From positions 1 to 64,000 of the forward strand of contig NZ_JAUSLE010000038.1 in NCBI RefSeq assembly GCF_030646845.1: a DNA stretch of 64,000 bases, written 5' to 3'. Below are positions 8,656-16,517 of this stretch, one piece after another. This stretch comes from Rhodoferax sp. GTDB lineage: Bacteria; Pseudomonadota; Gammaproteobacteria; Burkholderiales; Burkholderiaceae_C. Position 1 is the stretch's first letter; every line of letters begins with the position of its first letter. A program made the position numbers and the translations under genes. The notes beneath the pieces are model-generated. The model was not told where the DNA came from and did no database searches. It saw only the letters and a program-made list of their open reading frames with translations.

Positions 8656-9594
8656 TTAACGCCCACCATCCTGAACCAATCCCTGCAACACGCGCCTGCT
8701 TTCAAATCGCCTCTGTTCCCCACTGACCGGGTCCACAAACTCAATCGACTTGGCCAGCAACTGCAGTGGGCGTTCGTAGTCGATTTGCCCCTCGGGCGTG
8801 AGGGTGGGGTAGAGGCCATCGCCCAGGATGGGCAGGCCCAGTGCGGCCATGTGCACGCGCAGCTGGTGGCGTTTTCCGGTGACGGGGCTGAGGGCATAGC
8901 GGGCCCGTGTGCCTCTCACCTCCAGCACGTCCACGTGAGTGACGGCGTTGACTGGGCCGCTTACCTCGTGCTGCAGCATGAAGTGGCCCGCTTCGACAAT
9001 GCGGCTCTCGCGCGTCAGGGGCAGCGCCAGGTCGTCACGCCAGGGGGCGATGGCTTCGTAGGTCTTCTTCACGGTGCGCTGGCTGAACAGGGCGTGATAC
9101 AGGCCGCGGGTTGCCGGCTGTACTGAAAACATGACCAGGCCGGCGGTGTCACGGTCGATGCGGTGGATGGGCACGAGCGTGTCGATGCCCAGCTTCTGCT
9201 TGAGCCGCACCAGCACGGTCTCGGTCAGGTAGTCGCCGGAGGGCACGACGGGCAGGAAATGCGGCTTGTCGACGACGATCAGCTGCTCGTCCTGGAACAG
9301 GATCACCTCGTCAAACGGGATGCGCGGCTCATACGGAACAGCGCGGTAGTAGTACACCCGCCGATGCCCCTGGTAGGCGCTGTCGGGTGTGAGCTGAACG
9401 CCGTGCTCGTCGACCACATCGCCCTGGGCCATGCGCTGGTGCCAGACGTCCCGGCTGATGGCGGGAAAGCGCTCGGTAAAAAAATCCAGGGTGGTGGGCC
9501 AGGCGCCAGCGGGCAGACCGATGCAACTGGGCCCCACGCCGTTGCGGGCGGGCGGCACAAAATGGCCAGACGACAGGGTTCTAGATTCGTTCAA
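8656..9594 (-). CDS. RluA-family pseudouridine synthase
   Basis: A 312-residue enzyme converting uridine to pseudouridine in rRNA or tRNA. The catalytic motif is [10 protein letters not shown] near residue 145 with the essential Asp. [19 protein letters not shown] is the conserved C-terminal RluA motif. The first ~80 residues resemble an S4-like RNA-binding region ([16 protein letters not shown]). It resembles the COG0564 branch often found next to trmB; the exact target base cannot be assigned. Its start overlaps the trmB stop by 14 bases, so the two are probably co-transcribed. Confidence 0.88.
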   Translation of the reverse strand: MNESRTLSSGHFVPPARNGVGPSCIGLPAGAWPTTLDFFTERFPAISRDVWHQRMAQGDVVDEHGVQLTPDSAYQGHRRVYYYRAVPYEPRIPFDEVILFQDEQLIVVDKPHFLPVVPSGDYLTETVLVRLKQKLGIDTLVPIHRIDRDTAGLVMFSVQPATRGLYHALFSQRTVKKTYEAIAPWRDDLALPLTRESRIVEAGHFMLQHEVSGPVNAVTHVDVLEVRGTRARYALSPVTGKRHQLRVHMAALGLPILGDGLYPTLTPEGQIDYERPLQLLAKSIEFVDPVSGEQRRFESRRVLQGLVQDGGR

Positions 9595-10396
9595 ACACCA
9601 CGTCCCACACGCCGTGCCCGAGTTTGATGCCGCGGTTTTCGAACTTGGTCAGCGGCCGGTAATGGGGCTTGGGCGCGTAGCCGGCCAGCTCCGGGTGGGC
9701 TTGCGTGGCCGTGTTCTTCAGCAGCGGCTCGTTGCTGAGCACTTCCAGAATCTGCTCGGCGTAGGGCTGCCAGTCGGTGGCGCAGTGGATGTAGCCGCCT
9801 ATTTTCAGGCGCGCAGCCAGCTTGGCAATGAGGGCGCTTTGGATCAGGCGGCGCTTGTTGTGTTTCTTTTTGTGCCACGGGTCGGGAAAGAAGATGTGCA
9901 CGCCGTCCAGGCTTTGCAGGGGCAGCATGTTGTCGATGACCTCGACGGCGTCGTGGGCCACGATGCGGATGTTGCGCAGGCCTTGTTCGCCAATGCGCTT
10001 GAGCAGCGCGCCGACGCCGGGCTGGTGCACCTCGCAGCACAAGAAGTTTTTTTCCGGCATCAGGGCCGCGATGTGGGCTGTGGCTTCGCCCATGCCGAAG
10101 CCGATTTCCAGAATGACTGGGCGAAGTTTTGGATCATTTTGGCCTGTAGCCCCCGTCGCATCTGCGTAAGAAGCTACGAAATCAATAGCGCCTGCCTGGT
10201 AGGGCAGCAGAAACTGGGGACCGATGTCCTCAAAGGCCTTGGCCTGGCCGGTGGTGGTGCGACCGGCGCGGCGCACAAAACTCTTGATTTCCTTGGGGTA
10301 GGCCACGCCTTCGGGCATGCTGCCCCGGATGCGCGGCTGGCGCGCGCCGGGTGGGTTGTCGGGGGAGGTGGGGTCGGTGGGGTTTGTATCGTTCAC
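9581..10396 (-). CDS. trmB: tRNA (guanine-N7-)-methyltransferase TrmB
   Basis: A 271-residue SAM-dependent methyltransferase that makes m7G46 in tRNA. Motif I is [15 protein letters not shown]. The TrmB hallmark is [16 protein letters not shown], and the C-terminal [10 protein letters not shown] is also typical. Residues ~68-85, just before motif I, are encoded by a copy of the short hairpin repeat and appear as an extra segment ([12 protein letters not shown]) compared with what I recall of the family, yet the frame stays open. It overlaps the upstream hydrolase gene by four bases (ATGA) and the downstream pseudouridine synthase by 14. Confidence 0.92.
   Translation of the reverse strand: MNDTNPTDPTSPDNPPGARQPRIRGSMPEGVAYPKEIKSFVRRAGRTTTGQAKAFEDIGPQFLLPYQAGAIDFVASYADATGATGQNDPKLRPVILEIGFGMGEATAHIAALMPEKNFLCCEVHQPGVGALLKRIGEQGLRNIRIVAHDAVEVIDNMLPLQSLDGVHIFFPDPWHKKKHNKRRLIQSALIAKLAARLKIGGYIHCATDWQPYAEQILEVLSNEPLLKNTATQAHPELAGYAPKPHYRPLTKFENRGIKLGHGVWDVVFERI
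10141..10193 (-). repeat. Short hairpin repeat, copy 2 (inside trmB)
   Basis: On the minus strand it reads GGCGCTATTGATTTCGTAGC, then a spacer, then ACGGGGGCTACAGGCC. It is read through in frame by trmB, giving residues ~68-85. It matches the arms, spacing and tail of the intergenic copies. Confidence 0.8.
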
Positions 10397-11394
10397 GGGA
10401 CAGGATTGTAGAGACGCTGCCAGTTCAGGATCTGCTGCTGTGTTTCCTCGTCATGCCCGATCAAGAGATGGCCGCCCTGGTCGTAGCCGATGAACCTGGC
10501 GCCCGCTATCTGGCTGGCGCTGTACTGGGCGCTGGCGTAGGTGCCATAACCGTCGTCGCGGGCACTGATGATCAGGGTGGGCGCGCGGATCGCTTCCAGC
10601 GGGTAGGGCTGCAGGTTGTTGCCTATTTTCGACTCGTTGCGCAAGCCCTCGGCGCGCTCGGACACGGGCAGGATGATGTCGAGCATGGCCTTCACCCGCG
10701 CTTGCTCCGCTGGGCTCGCAGCCGCCACCAGCTCAGGGGGCGTGCCCAGTACGCGCCTGATCAACTGATTGGGTGCCATATGCTGCATCGCCCAGAACAG
10801 AAAATCCGAGCCGACCAGCGCGTCCAGCACGTTCCCGGCGAGTGCGGAAGGCGCCGGTGCGGAATCCGCCACCGACACGGGCTTGTAGGCCAGCGGCACC
10901 ATCAGGATCAGCGCGCTGACGCGACCCGGGTGGCGAATTGCCATCTGCATCGCCGACGGCGCGCCCGCTGAGGCGCCGAGCACTGCCGCCTGGCGAATGC
11001 CCAGCGCGTCGAGCAGGCAGGCGTGTGCGTCGGCCTGCTCGGGCGGCGAGGCATCTGGGGGCATCGGCGTACGCAGGTAGCCAAAGCGCGACACCGCAAT
11101 CACCCGCACGCCCTGCTGCGCCAGCCCTTCTGCCAACGCCATGCCCTGGTCGTGCCCACCACCGGCACCGTGAACGACAAGCAGTGCAGCGCCCGTGCCA
11201 GCTTCCTGGTACTCGATGGGGCCGCAGGGTGTTGACACCAGCACGCTGCCTTGCGCTGCGCGCACACGTGCTTGCGCCAGATCGATTGAGAATTGCCACC
11301 CGATCAGCACGCCGGCGATCAGGATGACGGTAGCCACCACGGCGATCACGTTTCGTCTGGAGGATTGCTCGGGGTTTTGCATAGGGCTTGGCAT
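10393..11394 (-). CDS. Membrane-anchored alpha/beta hydrolase
   Basis: A 333-residue alpha/beta-hydrolase-fold protein. One hydrophobic segment at residues ~14-32 is likely an N-terminal anchor or uncleaved signal. [12 protein letters not shown] is the oxyanion-hole region, [10 protein letters not shown] is the nucleophile elbow with the catalytic Ser, SARDDGYGT carries the probable acid and [11 protein letters not shown] the His. Substrate unknown. It ends with a four-base overlap with trmB and lies 49 bases downstream of the small membrane protein gene, so a common operon is likely. Confidence 0.85.
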   Translation of the reverse strand: MPSPMQNPEQSSRRNVIAVVATVILIAGVLIGWQFSIDLAQARVRAAQGSVLVSTPCGPIEYQEAGTGAALLVVHGAGGGHDQGMALAEGLAQQGVRVIAVSRFGYLRTPMPPDASPPEQADAHACLLDALGIRQAAVLGASAGAPSAMQMAIRHPGRVSALILMVPLAYKPVSVADSAPAPSALAGNVLDALVGSDFLFWAMQHMAPNQLIRRVLGTPPELVAAASPAEQARVKAMLDIILPVSERAEGLRNESKIGNNLQPYPLEAIRAPTLIISARDDGYGTYASAQYSASQIAGARFIGYDQGGHLLIGHDEETQQQILNWQRLYNPVP

Positions 11395-11443
11395 CGGGTG
11401 CGCCTTTCATCGTGCCACCGCTTCGGCGCATCCGCCCGAGGCG

Positions 11444-11815
11444 TCAGTCGCGTGGCCGATGCAGCCACAGGGACGCCAGAATGGCGACGCCCAGGACAAT
11501 CAGCAGGATGGGCAGCGCCCACGCGGGGATTGGCGCTTTGTCCAGGTGGATGTCAAGCAATCGGAAAATACCCGCCATGGCGAAGAAGATCCCGAGCATC
11601 AGCCCAAACCGGTTTACGGTCAGGGAGAAGTAGCCGCGCGCCCCCTGGGCACCCAGCAGGATGACGCCGGTGCCCAGCAGACCGACGCCCCAGCCTGCGT
11701 TGGCCAGAAAAACGATGCCGGCCCAGATGAAGAAAAGGCCCCAGCCCACGGTGTCGAGCATCCGCGTCAGGACTTGCCCGGTTTCGATTGTCAAATCGCG
11801 GCTGCTCACCCTCAT
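11444..11815 (-). CDS. Small four-span membrane protein
   Basis: A 123-residue integral membrane protein. Four hydrophobic segments lie at about residues 22-40, 42-60, 72-88 and 97-115, separated by short polar loops. The C-terminus is WLHRPRD. It resembles general small membrane proteins of the DUF5668/LiaF-transmembrane type, but no diagnostic motif is present and I claim no function. It is first in the putative operon with the hydrolase, trmB and the RluA-type gene. The 178 bases upstream, up to gluQ, hold no recognisable gene. Confidence 0.6.
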   Translation of the reverse strand: MRVSSRDLTIETGQVLTRMLDTVGWGLFFIWAGIVFLANAGWGVGLLGTGVILLGAQGARGYFSLTVNRFGLMLGIFFAMAGIFRLLDIHLDKAPIPAWALPILLIVLGVAILASLWLHRPRD

Positions 11816-11993
11816 GTCTCACCTCGCTGCGTCGTCACATGGTCACGATTGAGGCTTCGCACAGCGTTCGTGCGTCGGCCGCTTCATTGGGAATGTGCGT
11901 CGGGATTGCCGGTCAGCGCTTGAGAATCCTCAAGATGTGGATGGGGAGCGCCCGGATCGAGCATGGGAAGATGACCGCTCCGGCGGAAGTGGC

Positions 11994-12947
11994 TTACCGG
12001 ACCGGCTCGTAGAGCCGTTGCCAGTCCGCTACCCAGGCACTGCGTGCCTCCGCCGCGCTGCCGTGGTGGGCGGGCAGACCCAGCACGCTGGCCGCCCGGT
12101 TCAATGCGGCCAACGCGTCGGCGGTGTCCAACGGTTGCGCGCCGTTTTGCTTGGACAGCTTTTCGCCGTTGGCACCCAGTACCAGGGGCGTGTGCAGGTA
12201 GCGCGGTGTGGCGAGGCCCAGGGCTTGCTGCAACAGTATTTGCCGCGCGGTGTTGTCGGCCAGATCTTCGCCCCGCACCACGTCGGTGATGCCCTGTGCT
12301 GCGTCGTCCACTACCACGGCAAGCTGGTAGGCAAAGCAGCCATCTGCGCGCTTGAGCACAAAGTCGCCCACCTCGGCCTGCACGTCCTGCTGTTGCGGAC
12401 CCAGGCGGCGGTCGGTCCAGTGGATAACGGATTTTTCTGATGCTATTGAAATGATAGCTGCTTGAGCATATTCCACGGGGGCTAGGGGCCTATTTTGTTC
12501 AAAACAATCCGTCCGCAGCCGCCACGCGCGCCCTGCATGGCCATGCAAGCCGGCGCGGCAGGTGCCCGGGTAGACCAGCTCGCCGTGGCGCGTGCGGCCC
12601 TGGCCCTGGCGGCTCAGCGCGGCTTCAATGTCGCGGCGGGAGCAGGCGCAGGGGTAGGCCAGCCCCCGTGCCACCAGCTGGTCCAGCGCCTGCTGGTAGA
12701 GCCCGGTGCGCTGCGATTGCCACAGGGGCGGCGCGTCGGGGTGCAGGCCACAGTCGGTCAGTTGCTGCAGGATGATGCGGTCTGCGTCCGGCACGCAGCG
12801 CGGTGTGTCGATGTCTTCAATGCGAATCAGCCAGTGGCCGCCATGCGCCTTGGCGTCCAGCCAGCTGGCCAGCGCCGCGACCAGCGAGCCAGCGTGCAGC
12901 GGGCCAGTGGGCGAGGGGGCGAATCGTCCGATGTATTGGGCCCCCAC
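11994..12947 (-). CDS. gluQ: Glutamyl-Q tRNA(Asp) synthetase
   Basis: A 317-residue GluRS paralogue lacking the anticodon-binding domain; the family attaches glutamate to queuosine 34 of tRNA(Asp). The signature [18 protein letters not shown] (HIGH-like), the specificity motif RIEDIDTPR, the zinc site CACSRRDI with YPGTC, and a KMSKS-like KLSKQNG are all present. Residues ~153-170 ([15 protein letters not shown]) come from a hairpin-repeat copy and form an extra stretch ahead of WTDRRLG. It starts 13 bases after the renalase-like gene and is likely co-transcribed with it. Confidence 0.92.
   Translation of the reverse strand: MGAQYIGRFAPSPTGPLHAGSLVAALASWLDAKAHGGHWLIRIEDIDTPRCVPDADRIILQQLTDCGLHPDAPPLWQSQRTGLYQQALDQLVARGLAYPCACSRRDIEAALSRQGQGRTRHGELVYPGTCRAGLHGHAGRAWRLRTDCFEQNRPLAPVEYAQAAIISIASEKSVIHWTDRRLGPQQQDVQAEVGDFVLKRADGCFAYQLAVVVDDAAQGITDVVRGEDLADNTARQILLQQALGLATPRYLHTPLVLGANGEKLSKQNGAQPLDTADALAALNRAASVLGLPAHHGSAAEARSAWVADWQRLYEPVR
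12439..12490 (+). repeat. Short hairpin repeat, copy 3 (inside gluQ)
   Basis: This is one of the best-formed copies: GATGCTATTGAAATGATAGC, then CTGCTTGAGCATATTCC, then ACGGGGGCTAGGGGCC. It lies antisense to gluQ, which translates its complement in frame as residues ~153-170. Confidence 0.85.
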
Positions 12948-12960
12948 GCTCGACTTCCCC

Positions 12961-14022
12961 TTAAGCGACGGACAGAGCCAGTTCCAGCCCGGAGATGAAC
13001 GCGTATTCCACGCGGTGACCCAGGCACCAGTCGCCGCAGACGCCGATGCCCGTTTTGGCGTCCCACAGATGCGATTTGCCCAGAGGCTGGGTGGTTAGGG
13101 CATAGCGCCAGCGCTGGGTGTCCACGTAATCGGGTTCGGCCCGGATGCCGGTGACTTCTGCGAAGGCCTTGAGCAGCTTGGCCTGCGCGCGCGGGGCATC
13201 GTCGTTCAGATGCTCCTGTGACCAGGCGGCGCTGGCCTGCACGGTCCAGCGCTCCACGATGCTGCGCCCCGGCTTGCTTGATTCACGTGCCAGCCAGGCA
13301 ATGCGGTGGTGCGTGCTGCGGGCAGCGTTCCACTGGGGACCCAGCGTGGTCAGGCCCGGCTGCACGGCCTGCGGAAACGCCAGCATCAGCGTCCAGCACG
13401 GGGCGATTTCCACCTTGGCCACCTGTTTCACCAGCTGATCGGCCTGTTTTGATGTTTTCAGCAGCACGCGCGCCTGTTCCACGGGTATGGCCAGCAACAC
13501 CGCATCGAAACCCGAAAACACATGCTGCGCGCCACCCGGCCCCTCGGTGTGCAACTGCCATTGATGGGCGTTGAGCGCATCGCGCTCCATCTTCATCACC
13601 TTGGTTTCCAGCTCAACGTTGTGTTGCTCCATCAGCGGCAGGGCCCAGCGGCTGACCAGTGCGTTCATGCCTGGTGTCGGTACCCAGTGCGCGTCTTTGG
13701 CCGGCAGGCCTGCGGCCGCCACGCGGCCATGCTCGTCAAGCACCCGCACCGTGTTGGCGCTCCAGCGCCGGCACAGCTCAGGCACGGTTTTCAGGGCCAG
13801 TGCAAATCTTGGATCGCGCACGGTGAAATACTGCGCACCATGGTCAAACGTGCCAAACGGGCTGTTGCGCGTCGCCATGCGTCCGCCCATGCCGGCGCTT
13901 TTCTCGAACACCGTGACGGTATGGCCCGCCTGCACCAGGGTGCGGGCGCAGGCAACGCCAGCCATGCCAGCCCCGACGACGGCAATGTGTTTCGACTTGG
14001 GTTTCGGTTTGGATTGGGTCAT
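12961..14022 (-). CDS. Renalase-like FAD/NAD(P)-dependent oxidoreductase
   Basis: A 353-residue flavoprotein. The N-terminal dinucleotide-binding motif is [15 protein letters not shown], followed by [15 protein letters not shown] and [12 protein letters not shown], both characteristic of the COG3380 renalase-like branch of the amine-oxidase superfamily. The C-terminal FAD contact region reads [16 protein letters not shown]. Bacterial renalases oxidise aberrant dihydronicotinamide isomers; this function is inferred from family likeness only. The start is the ATG at 14022, giving MTQSKPKPK; the frame stays open upstream but that part runs antisense into the LysR gene's end and lacks flavoprotein features. 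Confidence 0.8.
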   Translation of the reverse strand: MTQSKPKPKSKHIAVVGAGMAGVACARTLVQAGHTVTVFEKSAGMGGRMATRNSPFGTFDHGAQYFTVRDPRFALALKTVPELCRRWSANTVRVLDEHGRVAAAGLPAKDAHWVPTPGMNALVSRWALPLMEQHNVELETKVMKMERDALNAHQWQLHTEGPGGAQHVFSGFDAVLLAIPVEQARVLLKTSKQADQLVKQVAKVEIAPCWTLMLAFPQAVQPGLTTLGPQWNAARSTHHRIAWLARESSKPGRSIVERWTVQASAAWSQEHLNDDAPRAQAKLLKAFAEVTGIRAEPDYVDTQRWRYALTTQPLGKSHLWDAKTGIGVCGDWCLGHRVEYAFISGLELALSVA

Positions 14023-14059
14023 GGCCGGTGTCTCCAGGGGTTGTTGTACGTCTTGCACT

Positions 14060-14998
14060 TTACACGCCCCGGTGCCGCTCCAGCAAAGCGGCCCGGGTTG
14101 CCGGACTTTCCAGTTGCTCAAGCCACCATGCCAGCGCGCGGCCGTGGCCCGACTTGGTAACGCTGCGCCATGCGTAATTGATGCGCATGATCCGTTGAGT
14201 ACGCTCCATTTTTTTGACCACCAGACGACCGGTTTCGATGTAAGCCCGGGCCATGCATTCGGGCACGAAGCCGCTGCCCAGGCCCCGCAGTTGCGCATCC
14301 AGCTTGGCCTGCATGGTGGCGACGGTGAACACGTCCTGGCCGCCCAGCAGGCCGATGGTCACGCCGGTGCCGCGGGCGATGGTGTCGGCCACGGCAACGG
14401 CGCGGTGCTGGCGGACCACCTCGTCTTTCAGCGGCTCGGGGGCGCTGGCCAGTGGATGGTGCGGCGCCACCGCGTAAACAAAGCTCACGTCACCCAGCGG
14501 TTTGCCGTGTATGCCGGCGCTGGTGCTTGACTCGGTCACACCCAGTGCCAGGTCCGCCTGGCCCGACGTCAGCGCCGCCAGGGTGCCGGACAGGGTTTCA
14601 TCGCGCAGCTTGATGCGGGTGGGCGGGTTCAAGGCAAAAAAGCTGTCGCAGAGTTCCATCACGGTGGCTTTGGAGATGATGCTGTCGACCGCGATGGTCA
14701 GTTGCGGCTCCCAACCGGTGGCCACGCGCTTGACCCGATTGGCCACCGCGTCGATCTCCGCCAGCAGGCGCGTACCTTCGCGCAAAAGCTCGGCGCCGGC
14801 TTCGGTCAGGCGGGCCTGGCGCGAACTGCGGTCATACAGCAGAACATCCAGGGCATCCTCAATCTGGCGCACCCGATAGGTCAGGGCGCTCGGCACCACG
14901 CCCAGCACACGGGCGGCGGCGGCAAAGCTGCCGGCCTCGGCGATGGTCTGCAGCATGGCCAGGGCGTCGGGGGTCAAAACATCGCGAGCACTTTGCAC
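14060..14998 (-). CDS. LysR-family transcriptional regulator
   Basis: A 312-residue LysR-type regulator. The N-terminal winged helix-turn-helix spans ~8-67 (LAMLQTIAEAGSFAAAARVL...PSALTYRVRQIEDAL). A periplasmic-binding-like effector domain follows from ~90 (LTIAVDSIISKATVMEL). The start is GTG at 14998. It is divergent from the pirin gene across a 106-base gap that contains an ATTTGA/TCAAAT inverted repeat. LysR regulators usually control the divergent neighbour, so pirin and perhaps the flavodoxin-like gene are the expected targets. Confidence 0.9.
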   Translation of the reverse strand: MQSARDVLTPDALAMLQTIAEAGSFAAAARVLGVVPSALTYRVRQIEDALDVLLYDRSSRQARLTEAGAELLREGTRLLAEIDAVANRVKRVATGWEPQLTIAVDSIISKATVMELCDSFFALNPPTRIKLRDETLSGTLAALTSGQADLALGVTESSTSAGIHGKPLGDVSFVYAVAPHHPLASAPEPLKDEVVRQHRAVAVADTIARGTGVTIGLLGGQDVFTVATMQAKLDAQLRGLGSGFVPECMARAYIETGRLVVKKMERTQRIMRINYAWRSVTKSGHGRALAWWLEQLESPATRAALLERHRGV

Positions 14999-15022
14999 TT
15001 GATTCGCCTTTTTGTTCTAATT

Positions 15023-15043
15023 ATTTGAATGATGCCATCAAAT
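15023..15043. promoter_or_regulatory. Candidate LysR operator
   Basis: ATTTGA at 15023-15028 and TCAAAT at 15038-15043 form a perfect six-base inverted repeat with a nine-base spacer. It lies between the divergent LysR and pirin starts. LysR sites are typically interrupted dyads of T-N11-A type, which this resembles. Functional assignment is inference. Confidence 0.5.
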
Positions 15044-15104
15044 GTCATGGATTGCCACGGCCGGGGAGAGGCCTAAAGTTCAGGATAACAAAGGAGCGCA
15101 AATC

Positions 15105-15806
15105 ATGTTGACAGTCCGGAAATTCAGGGATCGCGGCTATGCCGACCACGGCTGGCTCAAGTCATTCCACAGCTTTTCATTTGCCGGTTACTACGACCCG
15201 CAGCACATGGGCTGGGGCAACCTGCGCGTCATCAACGAAGACCGCATTGCGCCGGGCACCGGTTTTGGCACCCATGAGCACCGCGACATGGAGATCATCA
15301 GCTATGTGCTCAGTGGCGAGTTGGCGCACAAGGACACCCTGGGCAACGTCAAGGGCATTCCGCCCGGTGATGTGCAGCGCATGAGCGCCGGCACCGGTGT
15401 GCAGCACAGCGAGTTCAACCACGCGCCCAATGACACCACCCATTTCCTGCAGATCTGGATCGAGCCCAACGTCACCGGCATTGCCCCAGGCTATGAGCAG
15501 AAGACCTTCGCCGATGCCGAGAAGCGGGGCCAGTTGCGTTTGGTAGCCTCCAGTGACGGCGCCGAGGGCTCGGTCACGATTCATGCCGATGCGCGCCTGT
15601 ACGCAGGCTTGTTTGACGGTAGCCAGACCGCCGAACTCAAGCTGGATCCCCAGCGGAAAAGCTACGTGCATCTGGTGCGTGGCGAGCTCGAAGTCAACGG
15701 CACCGCACTGACCACGGGCGATGCGGCACTGATCGAAGGCGAGAGCCAGCTCAGGCTGGCCCACGGCAAGGACGCCGAAGTGCTGGTGTTCGATCTGACG
15801 GCCTGA
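15105..15806 (+). CDS. Pirin family protein
   Basis: A 233-residue bicupin of the pirin/YhhW group. The N-terminal cupin has the metal ligands in THEHRDMEIISYVLSGELAH and GVQHSEFNH (two His in the first motif, a His and Glu in the second). The C-terminal cupin lacks ligands, as usual. Known members include YhhW quercetin 2,3-dioxygenase and redox-sensing transcription cofactors. The start at 15105 follows an AAAGGAG ribosome site; an earlier in-frame start would add 21 unlikely residues. It is divergent from the LysR regulator and 101 bases upstream of the flavodoxin-like gene on the same strand. Confidence 0.9.
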   Translation: MLTVRKFRDRGYADHGWLKSFHSFSFAGYYDPQHMGWGNLRVINEDRIAPGTGFGTHEHRDMEIISYVLSGELAHKDTLGNVKGIPPGDVQRMSAGTGVQHSEFNHAPNDTTHFLQIWIEPNVTGIAPGYEQKTFADAEKRGQLRLVASSDGAEGSVTIHADARLYAGLFDGSQTAELKLDPQRKSYVHLVRGELEVNGTALTTGDAALIEGESQLRLAHGKDAEVLVFDLTA

Positions 15807-15907
15807 TCGGCCAGTATCCGTCGCAGGTTTTCGCAGACAGACGAATGGTTTCCCGCGGGGCTTGATGTTCAAGTCTCTCTTTTTCCCTGACTCAAGGAGT
15901 AGACAAA

Positions 15908-16462
15908 ATGGCAAAAGTAGCAGTAGTTTTTCATTCAGGTTACGGTCATACCTTGCGCATGGCGCAAGCCGTCGCTGAGGGGGCTGGCGCTCAGCTGGTC
16001 GCCATTGATGCGGAAGGCAATTTGCCAGAAGGGGGCTGGGAGACGCTTGCTGCCGCAGACGCCATCATTTTTGGCTCGCCCACCTACATGGGCAACGTGA
16101 GCTGGCAGTTCAAGAAGTTCGCCGATGCCTCCAGCAAGCCCTGGTATGTTCAGGCCTGGAAGGACAAAGTGGCGGCAGGCTTTACCAACAGTGCGGGCCT
16201 GAACGGCGACAAGCAGGGCACACTCACCACCATGTTCACACTGGCCATGCAGCACAGCATGATCTGGGTCAGCCAGGGCCTGATGCCCAGCAACACCAAG
16301 GCTGCAACCCGCGCCGACATCAACAATCTGGTGAGTTACAGCGGCGCGATTGCGCAGTCCCCATCGGACGCTTCTCCGGCAGAAATGCTGCAGGGCGACC
16401 TGGACACGGCCAAACTGTTTGGCAAGCGCGTGGCTGAGGTGGCCGCGAAATTCCGCGGGTAG
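15908..16462 (+). CDS. Flavodoxin-like NAD(P)H:quinone oxidoreductase (WrbA-like)
   Basis: A 184-residue flavodoxin-fold protein. The FMN phosphate loop is FHSGYGHTLRMA. The second flavin loop is FGSPTYMGNVSWQFKKFAD, with the SPTYMG pattern seen in WrbA and related quinone reductases. It lies after the ribosome site AAGGAG and before a strong terminator. With the pirin gene it would suit a small quinone or oxidative-stress module under the divergent LysR protein; that is inference. Confidence 0.85.
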   Translation: MAKVAVVFHSGYGHTLRMAQAVAEGAGAQLVAIDAEGNLPEGGWETLAAADAIIFGSPTYMGNVSWQFKKFADASSKPWYVQAWKDKVAAGFTNSAGLNGDKQGTLTTMFTLAMQHSMIWVSQGLMPSNTKAATRADINNLVSYSGAIAQSPSDASPAEMLQGDLDTAKLFGKRVAEVAAKFRG

Positions 16463-16481
16463 ACGCAGCTGTCGTCGTCAA

Positions 16482-16517
16482 GGCTTGGCACCGCTTGCGG
16501 TGCCAGGCCTTTTTTTC
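16482..16517. terminator. Rho-independent terminator, probably bidirectional
   Basis: GGCTTGGCACCG, a CTTG loop, and CGGTGCCAGGCC form a near-perfect 12-bp stem followed by seven T residues. It ends the flavodoxin-like transcript and touches the stop of the convergent GGDEF-EAL gene. Confidence 0.9.
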
